Source: Microcystis wesenbergii FACHB-1317 | Lineage (GTDB): Bacteria; Cyanobacteriota; Cyanobacteriia; Cyanobacteriales; Microcystaceae | Length of the DNA: 64,000 nt | Assembly (NCBI RefSeq): GCF_014696875.1 | Contig: NZ_JACJQV010000089.1 | Location: forward strand, 58,902 to 122,901 | Direction: 5' to 3' | Shown: one piece after another, positions 54,842-63,773 of the stretch | Numbering within the stretch: position 1 is the stretch's first letter | How the letters are laid out: each line of letters starts with the position of its first letter | The notes under the pieces: model-generated | What the model was told of the DNA's origin: nothing | What the model saw: the letters and a program-made list of their open reading frames with translations, nothing else | Database searches by the model: none | Program-made: the position numbers and the translations under genes

Positions 54842-55240
54842 TAACTAAGTAGTCGTGCAAAATTAATTTCCTAGTGAAGATAGGCAAGAGGCAAGAGGCA
54901 AGAGGTGGTTAGATATGTGTAATTAATTTTGCTTAGGTACTTATAACAAACTTCAACAACGGCTAAATAACTGGGTTCTTCAGAACATATTATGCTAAAT
55001 TACTTAGTTATTAAGGATAGGGCCAAGTCCATAGGCCAATACTTGATCTAGAGACCCAAGGCTTGCTTCCCCTCCCGACCTTTTCAGGAAAAAACTTAGT
55101 CAGAACCACGGTATAGCGCACCTAAATAAAATGTCAACCCCCTCCGTTTGCCGTCGTGCGACACCTCACTTCTAGGGCCTACCCGTTCACGTCTTTACTG
55201 ATCACCGAGATCCAGCATTAAATGAAGGTAATTCAACTCT
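54842..55240. other. Gene-free stretch before the ClC gene
   Basis: 399 bp. Holds three copies of ggcaaga (54883-54903). From about 55040 onward the base composition shifts to GC-rich, matching the following gene, so the foreign segment probably begins here. Confidence 0.55.
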
Positions 55241-56584
55241 ATGGCAAATAACAAACTACAACTTCTGTTAACCAGGGTAGGCCCATGGGCTGTTGGCGGC
55301 CTGCTCGGCGGTTTGATCGGCTCTCTGGCCGCGGTACTGCTGACTGAGGCAATTAAGCAAACCCTCAGGATTGCCTCTGGCTTGGGCAACTTTTGGCTAC
55401 TGCTGCTGCCGCTGGTGGGCGTTACCTTAGCAGTGCTAGTCCTGTTTGGACTGGGTAGGGGCCAACCCGTGCAGACCTTAGCTCCCCGGGATGCCACTGC
55501 CTCTGGCCGCTGGGGTTCTCTCATGGCCTGGTACTCCTTCCCCCATGACATTGCTCGCGCCGATCTGACCGGTGACGTGGTCAACGCATCTGGGGCCGAA
55601 GAGCGCTTCCCCTGGAATCTAGCACCGTTGCGGGCCCTAGCCATCCTCTCCACTGTTGGACTGGGGGCGCCCATGGGAACAGAATCGCCGGCGGCCCATA
55701 TTGGCGTGGCGACGGGAACCTGGTTAGGTAGCACAAATCCAGCCCTGGGTCAACTGGTGCGGCCGCTGGCCATCGGCGGCGGTGCGGCCAGTGTTTCTGC
55801 CCTGATGGGAATCCCTCTGGTGGGCAGCTTCTTTATGTTTGAGTTGAGTCAGCGACGCCAGGTTCCGATCACCCCGGAGCGAGTGGCGGCGATGTTAGCC
55901 GGGGGACTGGTGGGATGGGGAGTCAACGCTGCCTTTAAGCTGCAACTGATCCGGCTGGTGGTGCCGCAGCTTTCCCCCACTGACTTTTGGGATGCGGTGG
56001 GTGCCACTTTGTTGATCGGATTGGTCGTCGGCACGATTACAGCCCTCACCGGTGAGGCGATCTACTGGGCCAGAGGCTTGCGGGACAGGCCTGGCACTCG
56101 TCTCCTCATTGGTGGCCTGGTGATGCTATTCTTGGCGATCGTGATCGGGCAGGTGGCGACCCCCGCAGCGGCTTTTGGGCCGGGGGGAGCTGCTATCGTC
56201 TGGGCCGAAAACATTAAAACAACTCCTTACCATCTGTTAGCGGTAGCTCTGCTCCGGGCCGCGGCCACCACCGCTGCCGTTTTAGCCGGGGGCTGTGGCG
56301 GCGTGTTTGTCCCTTTTCTGGCCATCGGCGATCTCAGTGGCCGGGTGTTCGCCACCACCTTTGAGATTTCGGGGGATCTGGCCGGTGCGGCGGGGGCAGC
56401 GGCCGGTATTGCGGGCGGCTATCGCCTACCTTTGACCGCCGTGGCGATGGTACTGGGGGTGGGGGGTCCGGGGGCAGCCCAGCTAACCTGCCTTGCTACA
56501 GTGGTGGTTGCCGCCCTTTCGGGATTGGTGGCCGCACGGGTAGCCAATCAACTCTCTAGTTCCCTGCGGGCAATGATCCGCTAG
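55241..56584 (+). CDS. ClC-family chloride channel/transporter
   Basis: 447 aa with about ten helices. LGAPMGTESPAAHIGVATG corresponds to the GxxGP-type motif, and GCGGVFVPFLAIGDLSGR to the GxFxP motif of ClC proteins. The GREGP glutamate position reads GTESP, which keeps a Glu. The gene is clearly GC-richer than its neighbours and uses GC-ending codons, unlike the AT-rich genes around it. That indicates recent acquisition from another lineage. It is probably a voltage-gated chloride channel-type protein for halide balance. Confidence 0.9.
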   Translation: MANNKLQLLLTRVGPWAVGGLLGGLIGSLAAVLLTEAIKQTLRIASGLGNFWLLLLPLVGVTLAVLVLFGLGRGQPVQTLAPRDATASGRWGSLMAWYSFPHDIARADLTGDVVNASGAEERFPWNLAPLRALAILSTVGLGAPMGTESPAAHIGVATGTWLGSTNPALGQLVRPLAIGGGAASVSALMGIPLVGSFFMFELSQRRQVPITPERVAAMLAGGLVGWGVNAAFKLQLIRLVVPQLSPTDFWDAVGATLLIGLVVGTITALTGEAIYWARGLRDRPGTRLLIGGLVMLFLAIVIGQVATPAAAFGPGGAAIVWAENIKTTPYHLLAVALLRAAATTAAVLAGGCGGVFVPFLAIGDLSGRVFATTFEISGDLAGAAGAAAGIAGGYRLPLTAVAMVLGVGGPGAAQLTCLATVVVAALSGLVAARVANQLSSSLRAMIR

Positions 56585-56957
56585 AAGCCACGGTCAGGGG
56601 AATTACTGTGATATCCAGAGGGTGCAAGTTCTTTGCGCCCCTAATTTTGGGATTGTTGTCTAACGCAATCTACCAGATCAGCGATCGCACTCAACTTAAT
56701 ATCAACAGACTTTCTGTTTCACTATCAAAAAATTCAACAATAATTAAAAAATGACCTCTTAAAATTTCGATAATCTTTGCCGTGGGACTATTGCCAATAC
56801 GAAGATAGATAAATTTGGGTGGATGACCATATATAGCGGTTCTCACATTTGTGAGGCACAGTTAAACCTTTGCTGATTAAGCTTTTCAACATCTATAATG
56901 TACCTCTTGCGAACAGAAAACGCTATAAAAGTAATGTGAGTAGATTGAGAAAAATAA
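56585..56957. other. Gene-free stretch
   Basis: 373 bp, AT-rich again after the GC-rich ClC gene. Contains MITE family B copy 2 (56832-56928) and little else. Confidence 0.6.
56832..56928. repeat. MITE family B copy 2 (inverse orientation)
   Basis: Starts TATAGCGGTTCTCACATTTG and ends GAACAGAAAACGCTATA. Reverse-complemented it aligns with 3231-3328. Confidence 0.75.
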
Positions 56958-57356
56958 TTAGGATAAAAAATTGGATCGACGAATCAGGGTTTTGATTTCA
57001 GATTTTATCAGCAATTGATGTGCTACTCTGACTGGTATATGCTCGGCATTGTTACGATTACCAATAGGATTAACTAATCGTACACTATATAAATCTTCTC
57101 CTTCCTCTTCCTGTGATATATTTGAATCAAGCTCAAGAAATACTTGCTCAGGATAAGAGCGTAAAAGTCTTATCTGTAAAGCTGATTTTAAATCCCTAGC
57201 ACTTTGGGCAGACGGACTATTACTTCCAAACAAAATTGTAGCAGATTTCCATGGGTGATTAAACGCAATAATTTCATCAACAAGAGATTTTATTGTAATA
57301 CTTTTTTGTAAGAATTTGTCATTTGTAATACTTTTTTGTAAGAATTTGTCATTGTT
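56958..57356 (-). pseudogene. Frameshifted partner gene downstream of the ZorA-like gene
   Basis: The open frame 56958-57233 (starting TTG) extends upstream without stop to about 57356, but no ATG is in that frame. In another frame ATG at 57347 begins MTNSYKKVLQ, repeated exactly once more (MTNSYKKVLQ) and then stopped by TAA. Re-reading one A in the A6 run would give MTNSYKKSITIKSLVDEIIA joined to FNHPWKSATILFGSNSPSAQ, a sensible protein of about 118-128 aa. A 30-bp tandem duplication and a one-base loss, or -1 slippage, explain this. Function unknown. Confidence 0.6.
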
Positions 57357-57385
57357 TTTAGGTTTAATTCGGCTAATGTTTCTTT

Positions 57386-58426
57386 TTAGAATTGCTGAAT
57401 AGTTGTAATTGAATCGGCTAATTTCTGGGAAATGCTTCCTAATTCATTATTCAATTTAGTGACCGATTGAGATGCTCTAAGGGTTAGGTCTGCACTTTGT
57501 TCTAATTTCTCGCAAACTGGTATAATTAGCTGAGTTTTCATCTCATCAATTAAGCTCTCTAAAACATTTTTTTGAATAGTTGTGATTTCTGTTAATTTAA
57601 CTTGAGTGACAGAGATATTATTGAAGACTGGTGTTAGCTTAGATTCAATTGTTCGATCCAGTTGAATACTGACAGCGTTACCTACCTCTTCTCCTATAAC
57701 TTTAGCATCAAGAAATTTAGCTACTTTTTCTAACGCTTGAGATGCTCTTAAATTAGCAGTGAAATCGAATTTCTTAAAACTTTCAGAAATTTCTTTTAAA
57801 CTGCTAACAGCTTCCTGTTGTGAGTCCTTCCCTGCTATTGTAATTTTGTGTAATGCCCGACTAATCTGGTCATGATTGGATTGTCTTACAGAATCTGTAA
57901 TGAAAAGGATAAATGTGAATAAACTACCTGTTCCTAATCCCATTAAAGAAGTAGAAAATGCAGTTTTCATCCCATCGAGTAATCCAGTAACACCCACCAA
58001 TAAAGACTCAGTATTATTCAAGTTATTAAGAGGAATATCTGAAATTCCTACTTGAATGCCATAAAAGGTTCCTAATACACCAATGGCAGTACATAATGTT
58101 CCTACAAAGCGAAGGTTACTACGGGTAGCATGAGTTAGGATTTCTGGATATTGTTTAAGAATATATTTTCCTTTTCCTTCTATTTGCACGGGTTTATTAT
58201 TCTTTGTTTCTAAATGCTCATCAATCCACTCTTCATATTTTCTTTGTTCTATACTACTACCTCTTTTAAGTGCTTTGATTACGTCTTGATCATTTTTGGC
58301 TCTCTTACAATATAAAACACAGGTATAAATTTCCCATACTGTTGCAATTGAAAAAACGGCAAGGGTAATCCAATGAAATAGATCATTGTCCCAAATAATG
58401 TTGAATATAGTTAACAATGACTGCAT
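57386..58426 (-). CDS. MotA/TolQ/ExbB-type channel protein, ZorA-like
   Basis: 346 aa. TM1 is about residues 17-40. The TolQ/MotA core includes TM2 (about 106-127, FVGTLCTAIGVLGTFYGIQV) and TM3 (about 155-178, TAFSTSLMGLGTGSLF), followed by a coiled-coil tail (about 185-346). The GVLGTF and KTAFSTSLMG patterns match ZorA of Zorya anti-phage systems. ZorB, an OmpA-like partner, and the ZorC/D/E effectors are absent. It is shorter than typical ZorA because of the tail length. It may be a truncated or different membrane defence pair with the frameshifted gene downstream. Confidence 0.8.
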   Translation of the reverse strand: MQSLLTIFNIIWDNDLFHWITLAVFSIATVWEIYTCVLYCKRAKNDQDVIKALKRGSSIEQRKYEEWIDEHLETKNNKPVQIEGKGKYILKQYPEILTHATRSNLRFVGTLCTAIGVLGTFYGIQVGISDIPLNNLNNTESLLVGVTGLLDGMKTAFSTSLMGLGTGSLFTFILFITDSVRQSNHDQISRALHKITIAGKDSQQEAVSSLKEISESFKKFDFTANLRASQALEKVAKFLDAKVIGEEVGNAVSIQLDRTIESKLTPVFNNISVTQVKLTEITTIQKNVLESLIDEMKTQLIIPVCEKLEQSADLTLRASQSVTKLNNELGSISQKLADSITTIQQF

Positions 58427-58569
58427 TGTGTTAGGTTACTCAAATATTTATAGGTAGATTACTGCTTTACTTTGGTACAAATTGTACTTGACAAACGACA
58501 CGGAGTATAGAGTGCCAGCTTGGCAACCTTTGAGTCGGTCTCGGAGACACTCAATGGGTTAACCTAAGA

Positions 58570-58750
58570 ATGAACAGGGGTTGGCATTCCCCAGTTAGTT
58601 ATTATGGCAAAAGGAAAGGCTTTGGTCAGCTAGTTTTGACCCGCCAGCAGCAACAAGAAGCAAAGCTCTTGAGAAAGATTGTTCTCCAGCATTTTCAGCA
58701 TTTGCCAGACCCCAGAGTCGGCCGCAAAAAAGACCATACCTATAAAGTCC
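58570..58750 (+). pseudogene. Transposase N-terminal fragment (ISAs1-like)
   Basis: The open frame from 58570 reads MNRGWHSPVSYYGKRKGFGQ and then LLRKIVLQHFQHLPDPRVGRKKDHTYKVPSI. The HFxxLPDPRxxRKKDH block is typical of ISAs1/IS4-like transposase N-termini. The similarity ends near 58750, where the sequence passes into the DUF6887 gene on the other strand. It is a remnant of an inserted and deleted element. Confidence 0.6.
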
Positions 58751-58937
58751 CTTCAATTTTACGGCGAATCACCTCCTCCATTTGACGTAAACCCTCCTCC
58801 GTACTAGGGAAATTATACCTGATCGCATTCGGATCACGACGACTCATCAACGCCCGCAAAGCCTCATCATCCTCACGGTGTTGTAGAACATAGGCTCTGA
58901 GAGTGGACTTGCTCATTTCGTTAAAATTAGGCTTCAT
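58740..58937 (-). CDS. DUF6887-like small protein
   Basis: 65 aa from ATG at 58937 (MKPNFNEMSKSTLRAYVLQH). Helical; REDDEALRALMSRRDP is a conserved-looking core. It matches the small cyanobacterial DUF6887 pattern (by recall). It overlaps the upstream DUF6888-like gene by 11 nt, so they are cotranslated. The pair's small size and fixed order resemble a toxin-antitoxin pair, but no toxic domain is known. Its 3' end abuts the transposase remnant. Confidence 0.75.
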   Translation of the reverse strand: MKPNFNEMSKSTLRAYVLQHREDDEALRALMSRRDPNAIRYNFPSTEEGLRQMEEVIRRKIEGTL

Positions 58938-59139
58938 TTGGCAAAAACTCCCAATTTCCATCGGCATAAATAATCAATTCAATGTCTTCACCTGCCAAGA
59001 TATAAATTTCGCCCCGTAACGGGTCAAATCGGAATAAAACAATATCCCGAAATCCATCCGAGAGACTTTGGCAAAGCTCAACCGACTTAATAGCTTGCTG
59101 TGTGGTTAACGAAAACAACTTACCCCCAAATGATAACAC
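58927..59139 (-). CDS. DUF6888-like small protein
   Basis: 70 aa: LTTQQAIKSVELCQSLSDGF, RDIVLFRFDPLRGEIYILAG, EDIELIIYADGNWEF. Helix plus beta-hairpin fold suggested. It matches the DUF6888 pattern of cyanobacteria, typically next to DUF6887 as here. The last 11 nt overlap the next gene start. Confidence 0.75.
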   Translation of the reverse strand: MLSFGGKLFSLTTQQAIKSVELCQSLSDGFRDIVLFRFDPLRGEIYILAGEDIELIIYADGNWEFLPNEA

Positions 59140-59257
59140 CTTTTCAGTTTACTCTAATTACCCTCAACCCTCACAAGCCTACCCATTAGCACATTCTCAA
59201 AAAGTGCTGGTAGAAAGGCCATAGCCTAGTACCTAGGCGGTCAAACAGCCTAAGTAA

Positions 59258-60135
59258 TACCAAATCCGCCTTAGAAAGTAAAGTAACAAATTAAGAATAA
59301 GTAAGCCAATGATAGTTGGTCAAGTTTTTAATTTCTTCTGTCATATTTTCGAGAACGCAACAACGCTGAACCAGCTTTTCTTCGAGTTCTTCAATGGTCT
59401 CAAAATATTCGTTGACTAAAGTTCCCTCATCAAGACCCCTATCTTTGGCGAAAGCTTGATAGACCAAATTCAACCATTGATGGTTAACTCTTGGGATTAA
59501 ATACCAAACGTTTTTCTGGTTTTAGGCTCAAGAAATCCATAGACATATAACCATTCTTAACGGTGTTGCACTACCGCCGTTGGTCTTTTTAAACTGTTCT
59601 TGTTCAATCGGATTTCCTTTCTTATGTTTCGGTCTGGGTTTTTGACAAGAATATTTGGACTTTTTTAAGTAATTCCACCCTCTTTGATTCCAGACTTTTT
59701 CTCGCCCCGTTTCCTTTTCTATCCATCTGGCTACCTTCGGATCTGTCCAGATTCCTCCATCCACAGGACGTTCTTTCAGTTCTTCTTTTAATTTTTGAAA
59801 TTGTTCTTCCTTCAATAAAGGTTCTTTTTCTCTCCGATGTTCCGCACTTTTTTTCTTGAGATTTTTAACTCCTTCTTCTCCTAATTCATTATATCTCTTG
59901 AGAATTCTAAAACTATATTGATAATCTAACCCCACAGCTACTGCCGCATTTTTGATTGTCCATCCTAACGATATTTGACCCAATAAGTGCCATCTTCTTG
60001 TTTCCACTGAGTCTTGACTGCTTCTGGATCTATCTTTCAGTTGCTCTGAACTTAGATGTTCTGCTAAGTAAGCTTTCTTGGCCATTTTATCTCCTCGTCT
60101 TTACTCGTTTTATTATAATAGGATTTAGTGTAAAT
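59258..60135 (-). mobile_element. Decayed IS630-type element
   Basis: Ends resemble each other: taccaaatccgcct near 59258 and taggatttagtgta near 60128-60135, reverse-complement related and similar to MITE family A ends. It surrounds the broken transposase 59291-60085. TA target sites are typical of IS630. Boundaries are approximate. Confidence 0.55.
59291..60085 (-). pseudogene. IS630-family transposase with internal deletion
   Basis: The N-terminal part (59528-60085, 185 aa) is the winged-helix domain: MAKKAYLAEHLSSEQLKDRS, GGIWTDPKVARWIEKETGRE, RGWNYLKKSKYSCQKPRP. In the same frame the C-terminal end appears after stops: VWYLIPRVNHQWLNLVYQAF, then LDEGTLVNEYFETIEELEEK and LVQRCCVLENMTEEIKNLTN. 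The jump skips the DDE catalytic region. The protein is not functional, and a trans-acting relative elsewhere would be needed to move its MITEs. Confidence 0.85.
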
Positions 60136-60264
60136 CGGCCATTTGTTCGGCCCAAAGTCCAAAGTCTTGCTCCTAGGATGCCGTCATCGATTTCTCTTCT
60201 TCTAAGCTCAATTAACATTATATTAATAATCCGCCAACAGTGAGGGCTTAAAAACGGATTTACT
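60127..60264. repeat. MITE family A-like element adjoining MscS 3' end
   Basis: Bounded by taggatttagtgt (about 60128) and ttaaaaacggatttacta (60248-60265). The right boundary ends 1-2 bp before the TGA of the MscS gene (60266-60268). The interior differs from copies 1 and 2, so it may be a shared-end relative or the IS630 flank. Confidence 0.5.
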
Positions 60265-60265
60265 A

Positions 60266-62017
60266 TCATAATGTGTTGTTTTCCTGATCGTCTGAAGATT
60301 GAACACGAAAGGGAGGCGCGACATAATCGGAAGGTAAATAATTTTCGGGAATGGTTGTTGTATTTCCATCTCGTAGGGAGGTGTAACTGGGAGAAAGAAT
60401 CTCAATCCCAGCTTCATTACACTTATCTTGAATATTTTGATGGAGTTCTGAATAAATTATTACCATCAAATTGGGTTGGTTAGTGTAAGCGTTTAACTGA
60501 TAACTGATGTAAAAATTATCCAGGCTAGTTTGCAGGACAAAAGGTGCGGGTTCTTTGAGGATATGCTCGGTCTCTAGAGCCGCTTCAATTAGGGTTTTGT
60601 GGGCTTTTCGCCAAGGCAGATCGTAACCTAGGGTAATCGTTGTCTGAATAATTAGATTTCTGTTTAATTCCCGCGAGGAAATACTAAAGTTAATCACATT
60701 ACTACTTAATAAAGACGAGTTAGGAATAGTAATGATTTTATTAGTAGGAGTACAAATGCGAATAACTAGGAAGTTTTTTTCAATTAGATCGCCAATTACA
60801 TCTCCTATTTGAATGTGATCTCCAATGCGAAAGGCACGGGTATAAATAAGAATAATTCCCCCGATAACATTGGCGATCGCCGAAGTAGAACCAAGGGATA
60901 AAAGAAGACCAAGAAAAACAGAAACACCTCGGAAAGCAGGGGAATCAAAACCGGGCAAGTAGGGAAAAGCGACTATTGCTGCTATGGCAATAATTATGAC
61001 TAATAGGAGATTGTAAGTAGGTTTAGCCCAATCAGTGTAAAAACCAGGAATAACCAGATTTCCTCTTTCTATTGCCGTAAAAAAGGGCTTGATAAGCCCG
61101 ATTAAGTAGTAGGTTATAAAAATGATTATGGCAATAATAAAGGCATTGGGAAGATATTGGCCAATAGAGGATAAAACCAGTTCTAATGATTGAGAAAAAT
61201 AGCCTAAAATACTCTCACCAAAAACTCTTGTCCAGGGAAATAAACGAAGTACAAATGTAGCATAATTAAATAATAATAAAAAGAGAACAAGTAAGCGAAT
61301 TATCCGAAGAACTCGCAGCCAAAAAAAGCTTATATTAGAGGAAGATATGATCTCAACATTCCCGATTTGAATGCCTGGCGTCAAGGATTCAATCAAACGT
61401 CTAATAAAGGGAAATAGCTTCCCTGAAATTTTGATAACTGCAAAGCTAATAATCAGGAAGGCAAAGCTGGCTATAACCGTATAAATGATGTTCTTAAGTA
61501 GTTGTTCGGGTTTTCGATCTTGGCGATATTGAGCGATAGCAACCTGAATTTTTTGTAAAGCTTGTTGAGCTAAAACCTCCGGCGTTGAACGATAGGCTTT
61601 TGCATCTCGCTCCGTCACCGTTAGAATTACTTCTTGATCTACACTTAAATAAAGTGAGTTATCATCAGGAATCTGCTTAATTGTCAGGTTCTCAACAGGA
61701 ATAGAATCATTTTGAGCAATTCTTTCAATTCTCCGGGTAATAGCGTTAGCTCTCTCCTCCGCCGAAAATGAAGAAACTCCACGCCGGATAAAAAAGAGAG
61801 TTTTTCCATCTAACATAACTGGAAAGCCGTCAATTTTATTTTCCAGTTGTGTCGGATTTTGAGCTATTCCCAAAAGAGGAGAGGTGAGAGTCAGTAGTAA
61901 AACTACAACAAATATTACCAAAGTATGTCCAATTTTTTTCATCCATCCTCTAGTTCTAGATGGTTTACTTGGCATTAAAGATATTAGATTAATATCGAAA
62001 AATGGTACAGATTTCAT
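60266..62017 (-). CDS. MscS-family mechanosensitive channel with exported N-terminal domain
   Basis: 583 aa. N-terminal signal-like helix, a periplasmic domain (about residues 55-165), several TM helices, and an MscS core: GLLLSLGSTSAIANVIGGII, AFRIGDHIQIGDVIGDLIEK and TPTNKIITIPNSSLLSSNVI. It is larger than the 51761 channel and of a different subtype. C-terminal tail DQENNTL ends at a TGA beside the MITE-like repeat. The gap to gadB is 171 bp and gadB reads in the same direction. Confidence 0.92.
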   Translation of the reverse strand: MKSVPFFDINLISLMPSKPSRTRGWMKKIGHTLVIFVVVLLLTLTSPLLGIAQNPTQLENKIDGFPVMLDGKTLFFIRRGVSSFSAEERANAITRRIERIAQNDSIPVENLTIKQIPDDNSLYLSVDQEVILTVTERDAKAYRSTPEVLAQQALQKIQVAIAQYRQDRKPEQLLKNIIYTVIASFAFLIISFAVIKISGKLFPFIRRLIESLTPGIQIGNVEIISSSNISFFWLRVLRIIRLLVLFLLLFNYATFVLRLFPWTRVFGESILGYFSQSLELVLSSIGQYLPNAFIIAIIIFITYYLIGLIKPFFTAIERGNLVIPGFYTDWAKPTYNLLLVIIIAIAAIVAFPYLPGFDSPAFRGVSVFLGLLLSLGSTSAIANVIGGIILIYTRAFRIGDHIQIGDVIGDLIEKNFLVIRICTPTNKIITIPNSSLLSSNVINFSISSRELNRNLIIQTTITLGYDLPWRKAHKTLIEAALETEHILKEPAPFVLQTSLDNFYISYQLNAYTNQPNLMVIIYSELHQNIQDKCNEAGIEILSPSYTSLRDGNTTTIPENYLPSDYVAPPFRVQSSDDQENNTL

Positions 62018-62188
62018 AGGATTAAGTCAGATTTTTCTTTGTGTAGTAGGGTAAGGTTTAGGCATTACTGTCCTCGATGAGGTACAGATATACTAGGTTG
62101 AGACAGGAGTGGAAAAATTGCCAACACCAAAACTCTGTAAGGGTTGCCAATATTTAGGAAATTTAAGCGAGTTTTTCCTCAACATCTG

Positions 62189-63592
62189 TTAGTGATGGAA
62201 ATGGGAACCAGATAATTTTGACTGATAATGAGACTGAGATTGAAAAAATGCGATCGCTGACCTAATATCCCGCAACAAAAGCTCCGCCATGTCGCGACTA
62301 AATCCCTCTTTAATCACCACGCGCTGCACGGTTAAATCTTGGCGATTTTTGGGCATTGTATAGGCAGGAACTAACCAACCCCGCTCGCGCAATTTATCGG
62401 CTAAATCGAATAAAATATAATTATATTGATCGCTAATTGTCTCCTTTAATTTCCAAGCAAAAACTGGAATAGTGCTGCCATCGGTAATCAATTCAAACGG
62501 CCCCATCTTAGCGATTTCCCCCGATAAATACAAGGCCGTATCTCGACAGGCTTGATGAATTTGTCGATAACCCTCTTTGCCCAAGAGTAAAAAATTATAA
62601 TATTGAGCGACTACTTGATTGCCGGGACGAGAAAAATTGAGAGCAAAATTAGGCAGATCACTGCCTAAATAATTACAATGAAAGATTAATTCTTCTGGCA
62701 ATTCTTGCCGATCTCGCCAGATAATCCAACCGACACCGGGATAGACTAAACCGTATTTATGTCCAGGAGCATTAATCGATTTAACCCATTTGAGGCGAAA
62801 ATCCCAGACTAAATCGGGATCAAGAAAAGGGGCAATAAAACCACCACTAGCACCATCGACGTGCAGGGGAACTTGCCAGCCGGTTTCTCTGCTCAATTTT
62901 TCTAGAACATCATTAATTTCTTGGACGGGTTCGTAACTACCATCAAAGGTACTACCCATAATGGCAATTACCCCGATCGTATTCTCATCAATTAGTTTAA
63001 TTGCTTCCGTCGCATCGAGGTGAAAACGATTCCCTTCCATCGGCACAAAACGCGGTTCTACCTCCCAATAACGACAGAATTTTTCCCAACAAACCTGCAC
63101 ATTAATGCCCATGACTAAATTAGGTTTATCGGTGGGTTTACCCTCTTTTTGTCGGCGATAGCGCCACTGCCATTTTAAAGCCATGCCTCCCAACATCGCC
63201 GCTTCACTGGAACCAATGGTAGAACAACTGGTTGCCGCTGCGCCTTTGGGAGCATTCCAGAGTCTAGCGATCATATTCACACAACGCAATTCAATTTCGG
63301 CGGTTTGTGGGTATTCATCCTTGTCGATCATGTTTTTATCGAAGGTTTCCGCCATTAATTGTTTGGCTTCCGGTTCCATCCAAGTGGTGACAAAAGTAGC
63401 CAGATTCAGGCGGGAATTACCATCAAGGGCAAGTTCATCGCGAATTAAATTGTACGCCGCCGCCGGCGGCATTTCCCCCTCGGGAATCTCGTATTTAGGT
63501 ACAGCGGAAGTCAGGGCGCGGGAAGCATAGGTGGGGGTAATTAGTGCCTCTTCCGGACTGAGGCGATCGAGATTAATTTTCTGATGAACCAT
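62189..63592 (-). CDS. gadB: Glutamate decarboxylase (PLP-dependent)
   Basis: 467 aa from ATG at 63592 (MVHQKINLDRLSPEEALITP); 15 upstream codons are rejected as unsupported. PLP lysine in SINAPGHKYGLVYPGVGW, the HVDGASGGF Asp, and STIGSSEAAMLGGMALKWQW match group II glutamate decarboxylases. It converts glutamate to GABA and consumes a proton, contributing to acid resistance and GABA-shunt metabolism in cyanobacteria. No GABA antiporter gene is adjacent; the next gene upstream is disrupted by an ISL3 element. Confidence 0.96.
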   Translation of the reverse strand: MVHQKINLDRLSPEEALITPTYASRALTSAVPKYEIPEGEMPPAAAYNLIRDELALDGNSRLNLATFVTTWMEPEAKQLMAETFDKNMIDKDEYPQTAEIELRCVNMIARLWNAPKGAAATSCSTIGSSEAAMLGGMALKWQWRYRRQKEGKPTDKPNLVMGINVQVCWEKFCRYWEVEPRFVPMEGNRFHLDATEAIKLIDENTIGVIAIMGSTFDGSYEPVQEINDVLEKLSRETGWQVPLHVDGASGGFIAPFLDPDLVWDFRLKWVKSINAPGHKYGLVYPGVGWIIWRDRQELPEELIFHCNYLGSDLPNFALNFSRPGNQVVAQYYNFLLLGKEGYRQIHQACRDTALYLSGEIAKMGPFELITDGSTIPVFAWKLKETISDQYNYILFDLADKLRERGWLVPAYTMPKNRQDLTVQRVVIKEGFSRDMAELLLRDIRSAIAFFQSQSHYQSKLSGSHFHH

Positions 63593-63620
63593 AACTTCCC
63601 TAATAAAATATCTTTTTTGC

Positions 63621-63773
63621 TCAGAGTAAATTACCAATCATTCCAAAAATAATAGCAATAATCGAGACGGATAAAGAATAGGAAAGCATCCCGTAGGTTA
63701 CTACCAGCCGCCGCATCGCCGTACTATTAATACTTGTATCGAAGGTTTGATAACAAGCCGCCATACAAAAACC
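63621..63773 (-). pseudogene. C-terminal remnant of a small membrane protein cut by ISL3
   Basis: The frame AGFCMAACYQTFDTSINSTA, then MRRLVVTYGMLSYSLSVSII, AIIFGMIGNLL runs open from the junction at 63773 to TGA at 63621. It would be the 3' end of a membrane protein with a hydrophobic tail. An ATG at 63764 could start a 47-aa product, but the sequence reads across it toward the IS. Disrupted gene of unknown family. Confidence 0.55.

Noticed and set aside
57386..58426. Complete Zorya defence system
   Set aside because: Only a ZorA-like gene is present. No ZorB or ZorC/D/E gene is visible within the window.
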